DNA of 64,000 bases, taken from NCBI GenBank assembly GCA_031401035.1, contig JANNRA010000035.1:1-64000 (forward strand), given 5' to 3'. The position numbers and the translations under genes are program-made. Shown one piece after another: positions 7,460 through 15,157 of the stretch. The stretch is from JANNRA01 sp031401035 (GTDB lineage: Bacteria > Desulfobacterota > Binatia > HRBIN30 > CADEER01). Numbering within the stretch: position 1 is the first letter of the stretch; the number at the start of each line of letters is the position of its first letter. Below the pieces are notes generated by a model. It did no database searches and was not told the DNA's origin. It worked only from the letters and a program-made list of their open reading frames with translations.

Positions 7460-8695
7460 TCAGTCGAGGTGCTTGTAGATGCGCCCGTCGCGCATCACCA
7501 GGTGGATGCGGGCGGCGTCTTGCAGCGCGGTGATCTCGTCGAGCGGCTGGGCGTCAACCAGAATCAGGTCGGCGCGCTTGCCGGGTTCGATGCTGCCGAT
7601 CTCGTCGGCGAGACCGAAGAGCTCGGCGTTGTTGCGTGTCGCCGACAGGATCGCCGCGTGCGCGCCGAGCACGGCGGCCTTCAGCGCCAGCTCCATCGCC
7701 TTGAACGGTTGCATCGACGCCAGCACGTCGGAGCCCGAGCAGATGCGCAGCCCAGCGGCGCGCGCGATGTGCAGCGAGCGCGCCCCGCCGGCGCGCGCCT
7801 GCTCGATCTTGGCCAGCATGCGCGCCGGGATGCCCTGCGCGGCGCCGAACTGGCTGATGAGCTCGTAGGTGGTCAGCGTCGGCACGAACCAGGCGCCGGC
7901 GGCGCGCATCGCCGCGGCCGACTCCTCGTCGAGGAAGTTGCCGTGCTCGATGCTGCGGACGCCGGCGGCGAGGGCGTTGAGGATGCCCTGTGGCGTGTAC
8001 ACGTGCGCCATGGCGACACGCCCGACGGCGCGCGCCTCGTAGCAGGCGGCGGCCATCTCCTCGATGGTGAACTGGGTGTGCTCGAGCTCGTCGGTGGGCG
8101 ACATGCAGCCGCCGCCGCCCATGATCTTGATCGCATGCGCGCCGCTGCGCAGTTGCTCGCGCGCCGCCAGGCGCATGGCGTCGGGCGAGTCGCAGATACG
8201 CGGCGTCGCGACCAGCCCGGGGATGCCCTCGAGCGGCGCGTGCTGGTGGTGCGGCTCGCGCCAGTCGCCGTGCCCGCCGGTCTGCGACAGGCAGGCGCCG
8301 GTGAACAGCACGCGCGGGCCGCGCAACAGGCCGCGCGCGATCGCCTGCGGGAAGCCCCAGTCGAGGCCGAAGGCGTCGCGCACGGTGGTGAAGCCGGCGT
8401 CGAGCGTCTGCTCGAGGACGTCCTTGATGCGCAGCGCCAGGGTCGCGGGGGAATCGCGGCGCGCGGCGGCGGGGTCGGTCTCGACGATCGCGGCGTGGAT
8501 GTGCGCGTCGGTCAGGCCGGGCATCAGCGTGCGACCGGCGCAGTCGACCAGCGTCGCGTCGCGCGGCAGCACCGGCTCGTCGCCGCGCGCCACCTGCGCG
8601 ATGCGCCCGTTCGCGACGACCACCGTCGAGCGGGCGACCGGCTCCGCACCGGTACAGTCGAGCAAGGTGCAGTTGCGGAAAACGGTGGTCGACAT
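7460..8695 (-). CDS. Metal-dependent amidohydrolase (imidazolonepropionase-like)
   Basis: A 411-residue cytosolic enzyme starting at the ATG at 8695 (MSTTVFRNCTLLDCTG). It shows the amidohydrolase TIM-barrel signature in order: DAHIHAAI (metal-binding His pair), a lysine in AHAIKIMGGGG, MAHVY and IEHGNF histidines, and GSDVLA (catalytic Asp), then the C-terminal beta-sandwich with EPGKRADLILVDAQPL. This subgroup includes imidazolonepropionase-like hydrolases and prolidase-type enzymes with unproven substrates. It is a single-gene unit between the antitoxin and the REP/RAYT region, so the context does not reveal the substrate. Confidence 0.85.
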   Translation of the reverse strand: MSTTVFRNCTLLDCTGAEPVARSTVVVANGRIAQVARGDEPVLPRDATLVDCAGRTLMPGLTDAHIHAAIVETDPAAARRDSPATLALRIKDVLEQTLDAGFTTVRDAFGLDWGFPQAIARGLLRGPRVLFTGACLSQTGGHGDWREPHHQHAPLEGIPGLVATPRICDSPDAMRLAAREQLRSGAHAIKIMGGGGCMSPTDELEHTQFTIEEMAAACYEARAVGRVAMAHVYTPQGILNALAAGVRSIEHGNFLDEESAAAMRAAGAWFVPTLTTYELISQFGAAQGIPARMLAKIEQARAGGARSLHIARAAGLRICSGSDVLASMQPFKAMELALKAAVLGAHAAILSATRNNAELFGLADEIGSIEPGKRADLILVDAQPLDEITALQDAARIHLVMRDGRIYKHLD

Positions 8696-8806
8696 GTCGC
8701 GTTCTGACCACACCGGCAGGAGAAACGGAACCGCCCGTCTCACTTGGGCGCTGTGGGGCGGCCCTGTCGACGAGACCCGTGGTTCAGCATTGACAGCGGA
8801 CAACCT

Positions 8807-8887
8807 GGAGGGCGCCGCTCCGTCGGCGCCCGTGGCATCAGCCTGGCTTGAGATCCGAGCGAGAAGCGCGGACGGAGCGGCGCCCTC
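8807..8887. repeat. REP-like inverted pair, copy 3 (upstream of RAYT)
   Basis: Left arm 8807-8830 is identical to that of the 13.16-kb copy (GGAGGGCGCCGCTCCG start). The right arm near 8868-8887 (GACGGAGCGGCGCCCTC) is shortened. It lies about 370 bp before the RAYT start. Confidence 0.85.
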
Positions 8888-9252
8888 GGGATCATCAAAA
8901 TAGCGGGCGGTCCATTTTCATGGCTTTCGTGACGACCTCCGCTCCATCGTCGTGGGGAGCTTGGCGGATGTTCTCTTTGCCTCCCGGATCGGTACTACGG
9001 AAAAGGCCAGGGGCAGGAGCGAAAAGTGGTTCTGCATTTCCTCTCCCGTGTAGACCGCTAGTCCGGGGCGCCTGAGCGCGCGTGTCACTACTGAGGGGGT
9101 GGCTCAGTCGATCCCTGACGTGGTGGCGCTCTTGTCGGTGCCGGAACGGGCCCCAAGGAACGTACGGTCGCGCGGCGTTCGGCATGCACGCGATGCTTCG
9201 TCGCGGCGCCGGTATTGCCGGTTGCGTGACACCCCACTAAGCGACTCGGCAT
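8888..9252. other. Gene-free stretch upstream of RAYT
   Basis: I see no convincing gene here. GC content is visibly lower than around it. A minus-strand frame ending near 8895 gives a plausible-looking tail but has no family features. The region may hold the RAYT promoter and foreign flanking DNA that arrived with it. Confidence 0.4.
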
Positions 9253-9711
9253 ATGGCCAGGCGGCGAGCACCCGTCCACATTCCACTCGTCGATCGGTTC
9301 AATCGCCGAACGATTGTTCTGCTGACCGTTTGCACGCACGGCCGGAAGCCAATTCTGGCGCGGGATGATGCGTTCGCGTCGCTGATGGCATCATGGCACG
9401 CAGCACGTGGTTGGCACATCGGGCGATTTGTTGTTCTGCCCGACCACGTTCATTTGTTCTGCGCGCCCGCACTATCTGGGCCGTCGCTGCCGCGCTGGGT
9501 CGCCTATTGGAAGTCGCTTGCTGCCCGCAAATGGCCACGGGTATCAGATCATCCGATCTGGCAGCGCGACTTCTGGGATCGGCAGCTGCGTGGGTTCGAA
9601 CACTACGAAGAACGCTGGCAGTACGTTCGAATGAATCCCGTGCGGCACGGCCTTGTAGCGGTCGCGGACGCATGGCCCTATCAGGGAGAGCTCGCACCTC
9701 TGGAGTTGTAA
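9253..9711 (+). CDS. REP-associated tyrosine transposase (RAYT, Y1 HUH family)
   Basis: A 152-residue single-domain Y1 transposase of the IS200/IS605-related RAYT class. It has the HUH motif as HVH (residues 65-67, in VVLPDHVHLF) and the C-terminal motif YVRMNPVRHGLV whose tyrosine (Tyr124) is the expected nucleophile. YWKSLAARKW and PIWQRDFWDRQLR are also typical. RAYTs are domesticated, single-copy transposases that bind and cut REP hairpins. Here REP copies lie on both sides (8807-8887 and 9784-9830), so gene and flanks form a REPtron-like unit. All catalytic residues are present, so the enzyme could be active. Confidence 0.93.
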   Translation: MARRRAPVHIPLVDRFNRRTIVLLTVCTHGRKPILARDDAFASLMASWHAARGWHIGRFVVLPDHVHLFCAPALSGPSLPRWVAYWKSLAARKWPRVSDHPIWQRDFWDRQLRGFEHYEERWQYVRMNPVRHGLVAVADAWPYQGELAPLEL

Positions 9712-9783
9712 CCTGCGGGCCGCCAGGGCCCGTCTTCGTACCTCCTGGCACCGTCGAGACGCGGCTCGTAGCGCGTCTGGATG

Positions 9784-9830
9784 CAGGGCGCTGCCTTGGC
9801 GCAACGGGCGCCGACGGAGCGGCGCCCTCC
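9784..9830. repeat. REP-like palindrome, copy 4 (downstream of RAYT)
   Basis: The right arm 9807-9830 (GGCGCCGACGGAGCGGCGCC then CTCC) is perfect. The left arm from 9784 (GGGCGCTGCCTTGGCGC) is degenerate and close by, so this copy is shorter than the others. It starts about 70 bp after the RAYT stop. From its end to 10034 I see no gene. Confidence 0.85.
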
Positions 9831-10034
9831 ACGACAGAGCAGCTCTTCGGTGACGACAATCGTCTCGCCCGCTGCGTACGGCACTTCTTGTGAGCAACGC
9901 CACGCAGCGCGCGGCGCGGCGGACGTCTCGCCCGCGCTCCCGGATGGTGGCCCCTATGGACCGGGGGTGGTTGCGATGAACCGCCGGGCGGCGCGCGGCG
10001 CGGGCATGGCGACCGCACCCGTCATCAGGCCCGC

Positions 10035-10051
10035 TTGGCACGAGGCTTGCC
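10035..10051 (+). promoter_or_regulatory. Sigma-54 promoter of the moxR-bat operon
   Basis: TTGGCACGAGGCTTGCC matches the sigma-54 consensus (TGGCACG-N4-TTGC) with the invariant GG at 10037-10038 and GC at 10049-10050, exactly 10 bases apart. Transcription would start near 10062, and a strong AGGAGG site (10065-10070) precedes the moxR ATG at 10082. An NtrC-type activator with the sigma-54 contact loop is encoded downstream at 18999-20399, which makes it the obvious regulator candidate. Confidence 0.88.
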
Positions 10052-10081
10052 ATACGTTCTCGCCAGGAGGCGCGACCAACG

Positions 10082-11089
10082 ATGGAACGGCAAATGGTGA
10101 ACAGCAGCGGCGCGGGCGGCGCGGCGCAGCGCGGCGTCGAATGGGCGGCGCGCGTGCGCGGCGAGGTGCAACAGGCGGTGGTCGGTCAGGACGCGATCAT
10201 CGAACGCGCGCTGGTGGCCCTGCTCGCCGATGGGCACGTGCTCATCGAGGGCATGCCGGGCCTGGCCAAGACTCTGTTGGTGAAGAGCCTGGCGACGGCC
10301 CTCGGTCTGCACTTCGAGCGCGTGCAGTTCACCCCCGACCTGCTCCCTTCCGACGTCGTCGGCACGATGGTCTTTCAGCCGCAGCGCGGCGAGTTCACGA
10401 CCCATCTCGGGCCGATCTTCGCCAACCTGGTGCTCGCCGACGAGATCAACCGCGCCCCGGCCAAGGTGCAGAGTGCGCTGCTCGAGGCGATGCAGGAGCG
10501 CCAGGTGACCATCGGCGGCCAGTCGCATCCGCTGCCGAAGCCGTTTCTGGTCATGGCGACGCAGAATCCGGTCGAACAGGAGGGCACCTACCCGCTGCCC
10601 GAAGCGCAGACCGATCGCTTCCTCTTCAAGCTGGTCGTCGACTACCCGTCCGAGCACGAGGAGCACGGGATGCTGCGACGGTGGGGACAGGTGACGCAGC
10701 AGCCGCAGCTGCGCGCCGTCTCCTCGGCCGCCGAGTTGCTGGCGCTGCGCGTCGGCGTCGACGCGGTTTACCTGAGCGAGGATCTTCAGCGCTATATCCT
10801 GGCGCTGGTGCGCGCGACGCGCGCCCTGGTGCATGGCGCCGTGGTCGGCCCGGCGACGCTTGCCTTCGGCGCCTCGCCGCGCGCGACCCTGGCGCTGGCG
10901 CAGGCGGCGCGTGCCCTGGCCTTCGTGCGCGGCGAGGAATTCGCCACGCCGGCGCTGGTGCAGGAGATCTTCTGCGACGCCGTCCGCCATCGCATCGGCC
11001 TCACCTACGAGGCGGAAGCCGAGCGCATCACCCCCGACGCCATTCTGCTGCGCCTGCTGGCGACGACGCCGCTCCCGACGCACGCCTGA
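10082..11089 (+). CDS. MoxR-family AAA+ ATPase
   Basis: A 335-residue MoxR-type ATPase with Walker A (GMPGLAKT, about residue 57), Walker B (LVLADEINR, about residue 116), sensor 1 (ATQNPVEQEGTYPLPEAQTDRF) and a C-terminal lid domain. MoxR proteins act as chaperone-like ATPases that work with von Willebrand factor A (VWA) proteins, for example in assembling metal-loaded complexes or in envelope stress tolerance. It is the first gene of the moxR-DUF58-batA-batB/C-batD operon and is read from the sigma-54 promoter just upstream. Confidence 0.93.
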   Translation: MERQMVNSSGAGGAAQRGVEWAARVRGEVQQAVVGQDAIIERALVALLADGHVLIEGMPGLAKTLLVKSLATALGLHFERVQFTPDLLPSDVVGTMVFQPQRGEFTTHLGPIFANLVLADEINRAPAKVQSALLEAMQERQVTIGGQSHPLPKPFLVMATQNPVEQEGTYPLPEAQTDRFLFKLVVDYPSEHEEHGMLRRWGQVTQQPQLRAVSSAAELLALRVGVDAVYLSEDLQRYILALVRATRALVHGAVVGPATLAFGASPRATLALAQAARALAFVRGEEFATPALVQEIFCDAVRHRIGLTYEAEAERITPDAILLRLLATTPLPTHA

Positions 11090-11097
11090 CCACCCTG

Positions 11098-11196
11098 CAC
11101 CGCGGAGACACAGAGGCGCAGAGAAGACGCGTACCTCCCTCCCACGCGTTCTCCCTCCCACGCCCTCCCCCTCTGCGCCTCTGTGCCTCCGCGGTG
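11098..11196. repeat. 26-bp inverted repeat between moxR and the DUF58 gene
   Basis: Left arm 11098-11123 (CACCGCGGAGACACAGAGGC start) and right arm 11171-11196 (ending CTCCGCGGTG) are complementary over 25 of 26 bases. The CACAGAGGCGCAGAG core is another widely scattered repeat type. It fills almost the whole 125-bp gap inside an otherwise overlapping operon and would form a large hairpin that may lower expression of downstream genes relative to moxR. Confidence 0.85.
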
Positions 11197-11214
11197 CCCG
11201 CCCTGGACCTGACG

Positions 11215-12129
11215 ATGAACGCCCCGGCTCCCACCCCCGCTTCCCTGCTGCGCCGACTCGAGTGGCGCGTCCGCCATGCCGCCGACGCGCCCCTCGGCGG
11301 CGAGTACCGCTCCGCCTTCCGCGGCCGCGGCCGCGAGTTCGACCAGGTCGTGCGCTATTCGTTCGGCGACGATGTCCGCGACATCGATTGGAACGTCACC
11401 GCCCGCCGCGGCGAACCCTACCGCAAGCAGTACGTCGAGGAGCGCGAGCTCACCATCGTGCTGCTGTTCGAGGACAGTCCCTCGCTGCAGTTCGGTTCCG
11501 GCGCGCGCAGCAAGCGCGAGGCGCTGCTCGAACTGGCCGGGCTGTGCGCTCTCTTGGCGGCCGGCAACCGCGACCGCGTCGGCTTCTGGCACGCCACGCC
11601 CGACGCGCACCTGGTGCGTCCAGCGGTGCGCGGCCGCACCGCCATTGTCGAAACCGCCGCGCGCCTGTTCGCACAGCCGCTGCCCGATCTCGCGGCCGGC
11701 GGCGCGGTGGCCATCGACTGGCCGCGCCTGCTGCGCACCTTCCCGCGCCACAGCGTCGTGCTCTGGCTCGGTGACTTCGCCCCGCGCCCGCTGCCGCCGG
11801 CGTGGGCCGCCCTGCGGGCGCGCTACCAGTGCATCGGCGTGCGCGTCGAGGATGCCTGGGAGCGCCTGCTGCCGGCGCGCGGCCGCCTCGCCGTCATCGA
11901 CCCGCTGAGCGGCGAGCTGCTGCCGTTCGACCCGTCCTCGCGCGCCAGCCGGGCCCGGCACGCCCTGTGGGTGCGCGCCCGCGACGCATACTGGCAGCAG
12001 CTCTTTCCCGCCCCGCTGACGCGCCTGACGGTGAGCGCCGACGACGACCTGCTGGGCGCTCTGGTGCGCTTCTTCCGCGCCCGCATGCACGGCATGCGGG
12101 CGGGGGCGGCGCCGGGTCTGCCGAGATGA
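11215..12129 (+). CDS. DUF58-domain protein of the Bat/MoxR operon
   Basis: The ATG at 11215 (MNAPAPTPASLLRRLEWRVR) gives 304 residues; the open frame further upstream is spurious. It carries the DUF58 signature GGEYRSAFRGRGREFDQVV followed by YSFGDDVRDIDWNVTARRG, and a VWA-like core (LTIVLLFEDSPSLQFGSG, with DSPS in place of the classical DxSxS). DUF58 proteins accompany MoxR and Bat proteins in nearly all such operons and are presumed adaptors or partners of the ATPase. The stop overlaps the next start (ATGA). Confidence 0.9.
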   Translation: MNAPAPTPASLLRRLEWRVRHAADAPLGGEYRSAFRGRGREFDQVVRYSFGDDVRDIDWNVTARRGEPYRKQYVEERELTIVLLFEDSPSLQFGSGARSKREALLELAGLCALLAAGNRDRVGFWHATPDAHLVRPAVRGRTAIVETAARLFAQPLPDLAAGGAVAIDWPRLLRTFPRHSVVLWLGDFAPRPLPPAWAALRARYQCIGVRVEDAWERLLPARGRLAVIDPLSGELLPFDPSSRASRARHALWVRARDAYWQQLFPAPLTRLTVSADDDLLGALVRFFRARMHGMRAGAAPGLPR

Positions 12130-13268
12130 CCGGCGCCTCGTACACTCTCGCCGATCCGCTGTGGCTACTGGCGCTGCTCGCCCTGCCGGCGTTCGCCTGG
12201 TGGCGCGCACGGCGCGGCCGAGCGGTGCTGGTGGTGCCGTTCGTCAGCCAGTGGAACGGTCGCGCGCGCGTCCGGCGCACGCGGCTGCCACTGCTGCTCG
12301 CCTACGCCGGTCTCGCCCTGTTGGTGCTGGCGTTGGCGCGGCCGCAGCGCGTCGACAAGCAGCGGCCCGGACAACAGCAGGGCTACGACATCGTCCTCGC
12401 CATCGACCTCTCGGGTAGCATGCTGGCCGAGGACTACGCGCGCGACGGCGAGCGCATCAACCGCCTGCAGGCGATCACGCCGATCATCGATGCCTTCATC
12501 GCTCGCCGCCCCAGCGACCGCATCGGCATCGTCACCTTCGGCGGCCGCGCCTACACGCTGGCCCCGTTGACCGCCGACCACGATTGGCTGCACCGCCAGG
12601 TGGCGCGGCTGCGGGTCGGCCTGATCGAGGACGGTACCGCCGTTGGCGACGCCCTGTCGCTGGCGGTGTCCCGCCTCGGGCAGCCCGGGCGCGCCGCCGC
12701 CGGCACGCGCCTCGGCGGCTTCGTCATCCTCCTCACCGACGGGGCCAGCAACGCCGGCGCCGTCGCGCCGCGCGAGGCGGCCGCGCTCGCCGCCGCGCAG
12801 GGCATCCCGGTGTACACCGTCGCCGCCGGGCAGGCGGGCGTCGTGCCGATGCCGGTGCTCGACGACGCCGGCCGCACGCTGGGTTACCGCCAGGCGGTGT
12901 CCGATCTCGACGAGCCGAGCCTGCGCGCCATCGCCGATGCCACCGGCGGCCGCTACTTCCGCGCCGCCGATGCCGACACCGTCGACGCCGCCTTCGCGGC
13001 CATCGACCGCGAACGCACGATCAGCTTCGACGCGACGGCGCTGCGCCGCACCGACGAGCTCTACCCCTGGGCGGCCTGGCCCGCCCTGGCGCTGCTGATG
13101 AGCGGGTTCGCCCTGTCGCGTGTCGGAGGGTTGCGCCGCGCGTCGTCCGCGCCCCTGGAGGGCGCCGCTCCGTCGGCGCCTGTTGAACGGGGCGGCGCCG
13201 GCACCACCCACCCGGCGCCGACGGAGCGGCGCCCTCCAGGGAAGCTGTCGCCGGTGCGTGCGACATGA
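12126..13268 (+). CDS. batA: BatA-like membrane VWA protein with a REP-encoded C-terminus
   Basis: A 380-residue protein. N-terminal membrane segments (PLWLLALLALPAFAWW and LPLLLAYAGLALLVLAL) frame a proline-rich loop. A VWA domain follows with an intact metal-ion site: DLSGS (residues near 95), the threonine in EDGTAVGD, and LLTDGASNAG. A last membrane helix (AAWPALALLMSGFAL) ends near residue 330. The final ~40 residues (LEGAAPSAPVE and on to APTERRPPGKLS) are encoded by the REP element at 13157-13237, so they are an acquired tail. BatA proteins face the periplasm and work with MoxR. Overlaps both neighbours. Confidence 0.88.
   Translation: MTGASYTLADPLWLLALLALPAFAWWRARRGRAVLVVPFVSQWNGRARVRRTRLPLLLAYAGLALLVLALARPQRVDKQRPGQQQGYDIVLAIDLSGSMLAEDYARDGERINRLQAITPIIDAFIARRPSDRIGIVTFGGRAYTLAPLTADHDWLHRQVARLRVGLIEDGTAVGDALSLAVSRLGQPGRAAAGTRLGGFVILLTDGASNAGAVAPREAAALAAAQGIPVYTVAAGQAGVVPMPVLDDAGRTLGYRQAVSDLDEPSLRAIADATGGRYFRAADADTVDAAFAAIDRERTISFDATALRRTDELYPWAAWPALALLMSGFALSRVGGLRRASSAPLEGAAPSAPVERGGAGTTHPAPTERRPPGKLSPVRAT
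13157..13237. repeat. REP-like inverted pair, copy 5, inside the batA reading frame
   Basis: Left arm 13157-13180 and right arm 13214-13237 are perfect 24-bp reverse complements, the best preserved pair in the window. It lies in the 3-prime end of batA and keeps the frame open, adding codons for LEGAAPSAPVE and TERRPP. The hairpin would sit 28 bp before the next start codon. Confidence 0.92.
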
Positions 13269-15157
13269 CCTTCGCGTATCCCACGCTACTGTTCCTCGCG
13301 CCGCTCGCCGGTGTCGGCACCTGGTTGCTGCTGCGTCGCGGCGGCGTCGAGGCCGATGCCGGCCGCTTCCCGCGCATCCATCGCCTGTGGGCCGACCGCG
13401 GCGGTCTGCGTGCCGTGTCCGGCGCCTACGCGTCGCGCGGACGCGGCCTGCTGCTCGGCGGCGCCGCCGCCCTGGCGCTGCTGGCGTTGGCGCGGCCGCA
13501 GTGGGGCGAAGTGGCGGAGCCGCGCGTCAGCCGCTCGCGCGACGTCATGCTCGCCCTCGACCTGTCGCGCAGCATGCTCGCTGACGACGTCGCCCCGAGC
13601 CGCCTGGCCCGCGCCCGCCTGTTGGTCGAGGCTCTCCTCGACGCGCTGCGCGGCGAACGCGTCGGCCTGACGGTGTTCGCCGGTACCGCTTTCGTGCAGA
13701 GCCCGCTCAGCGCCGACTATGAGGTCCTGCGCGAGCTGCTCGGCGGCCTCGAGCCGTCGTTTCTGCCGCAGGGCGGCACCGACTACGCCGCCATGCTGCG
13801 CGCCGCTACCGAGGCCTTCGCGGCAAGTGGCGACGGCGATCGCTACCTCGTCGTGCTGAGCGACGGCGAAGCGCACGACGACGCCTGGCGGGACCTGCTG
13901 CCGACCCTGCGCGAGCGCGGTATCCGCGTCGTCGGCCTCGGCGTCGGTACCGCCAGCGGTGCGCCGGTGCCCGACGAGCGCGGCGGCGTGATGCACGACG
14001 CCGCCGGCGCGCCCGTGCTCTCACGGCTCGAGCCGCGCACGCTGCAGGCGCTGGCCGAGCAGACCGGCGGCACCTACCGCGACGCCGCCACCTGGGTGGA
14101 CATCGTCGACCTGGTCGGCGCCACCGTCGCGCACGGCCGCGCCGCCGAGGCCGCCGCGCCGCCGCGGGTGCGCCGGCACGACCGCTTCCAATGGTTCCTG
14201 GCGCCGGCGCTGCTGTTGGCCCTGCTGAGCTTCTCGTTCGAGTTTCCCATCTTCCCGCTCGCCGGCGCGTTCTCCACGCGCCGCCGCCGTTCGCACCGGG
14301 CATCCGCCACGGCCATCGCGACGGCGCTGGGGGGATTCATCGCCTGGCACGCCTCCCCGTGTCCGGCGCGAGCGGCGGCGACGGACGCACCCCCTCCTCA
14401 GTCCGTCGTCGCCGCGCACCCTGCCGTCGATCTCGCCGCCACCGTCGCGGAGCTGAGCGTTCGTCCGACCCTGACCGCGCCCGACTACAGCCGCCTGGCC
14501 GCCGACACCATCGGCTTCGTCGCACAGCCGCAGGCGCCGCGCGGTACCGCGCGCGAAGGCGTGGTCGACGACGCGCTGGCCGCCGTCGACCGCGGCGAGC
14601 GCGCCGATGCCCAGGCGGCGGACTGGTCGGCGCTGCGCCGCGAGCTCGAGCGGCTGCGCACGGTCGCGGACCCACCGCCGCCGCCGCAACAGCAGGAAGA
14701 GCCGCAGCCACAAGCGGCGGCGCAACAGCCAGGCGAAGAGAAAGAGGATGCGGCCGACCAGGGCGCCGGCCGGGATGGCGCGCCGGAGGCGCAACAGCAG
14801 GCAGAGGGCGACGCGCCCGCGCCGACGAGCGGGCAGGGCGGCGGCGCCCAGTCGCCGCCGCGCCAGCCAGGCGACGCGGCGCCGGAGCACGCAAGCGACG
14901 CGGCGCCGTCGCCGCAACCGGAGGCGGCGCAGGCCGCGTCGGCGAGCGGCCGCGAGGACACGGCGGCCGATGAGGAGCCGACGCGCATGGTCGGCGGCGG
15001 CATGCCGCAGGGTGAGTCGCCGCACGAGGCGGGCGGCGACGCGCTGCAGGCGCGCGCTCGGCAGGTCGCCGAGGGCGACGCGCCGGCGGTGCTCTTCGAC
15101 CGCATGAATCGCGCCGAGGGGCGGCCGCGCGCCGCTGCCGGCGGAAAGAACTGGTGA
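13265..15157 (+). CDS. batB: BatB-like VWA protein with BatC-like C-terminal extension
   Basis: A 630-residue protein starting with ATGA overlap. Residues 1-80 hold two membrane helices. The VWA domain follows (LALDLSRSML, with the DxSxS metal site; GTDYAAML; VVLSDGEAHD). A third helix (WFLAPALLLALLSFSFEF) lies near 315. The C-terminal 270 residues start with a second hydrophobic stretch (GGFIAWHASPCPARA), then a glutamine/glutamate/proline/alanine-rich linker and the ending PAVLFDRMNRAEGRPR...GGKNW, which resembles the tail of BatC-type proteins. The BatC TPR itself seems lost. BatB and BatA are thought to form a complex at the membrane. Confidence 0.85.
   Translation: MTFAYPTLLFLAPLAGVGTWLLLRRGGVEADAGRFPRIHRLWADRGGLRAVSGAYASRGRGLLLGGAAALALLALARPQWGEVAEPRVSRSRDVMLALDLSRSMLADDVAPSRLARARLLVEALLDALRGERVGLTVFAGTAFVQSPLSADYEVLRELLGGLEPSFLPQGGTDYAAMLRAATEAFAASGDGDRYLVVLSDGEAHDDAWRDLLPTLRERGIRVVGLGVGTASGAPVPDERGGVMHDAAGAPVLSRLEPRTLQALAEQTGGTYRDAATWVDIVDLVGATVAHGRAAEAAAPPRVRRHDRFQWFLAPALLLALLSFSFEFPIFPLAGAFSTRRRRSHRASATAIATALGGFIAWHASPCPARAAATDAPPPQSVVAAHPAVDLAATVAELSVRPTLTAPDYSRLAADTIGFVAQPQAPRGTAREGVVDDALAAVDRGERADAQAADWSALRRELERLRTVADPPPPPQQQEEPQPQAAAQQPGEEKEDAADQGAGRDGAPEAQQQAEGDAPAPTSGQGGGAQSPPRQPGDAAPEHASDAAPSPQPEAAQAASASGREDTAADEEPTRMVGGGMPQGESPHEAGGDALQARARQVAEGDAPAVLFDRMNRAEGRPRAAAGGKNW

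Noticed and set aside
6830..8707. A 625-codon open frame on the plus strand across the antitoxin and amidohydrolase region
   Set aside because: It runs antisense to a gene with all amidohydrolase motifs, and its product is arginine/glutamate-rich without any recognisable domain. It is a shadow of GC-rich codon use.
9290..9610. Short tRNA-like strings (GGTTCAATC, GGTTCGAAC)
   Set aside because: They lie inside the RAYT gene, and no acceptor stem or anticodon arm could be folded around them. I found no tRNA or rRNA gene in the window.
9781..11214. A long frame running from the REP copy through moxR into the DUF58 gene, suggesting a fusion
   Set aside because: The part before 11215 is out of frame with MoxR and has low-complexity shadow composition. 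The DUF58 gene starts cleanly at the ATG at 11215.
8807..13237. The repeated palindromes as a CRISPR array
   Set aside because: Copies are kilobases apart, are internally palindromic and have no regular spacers or cas genes nearby.
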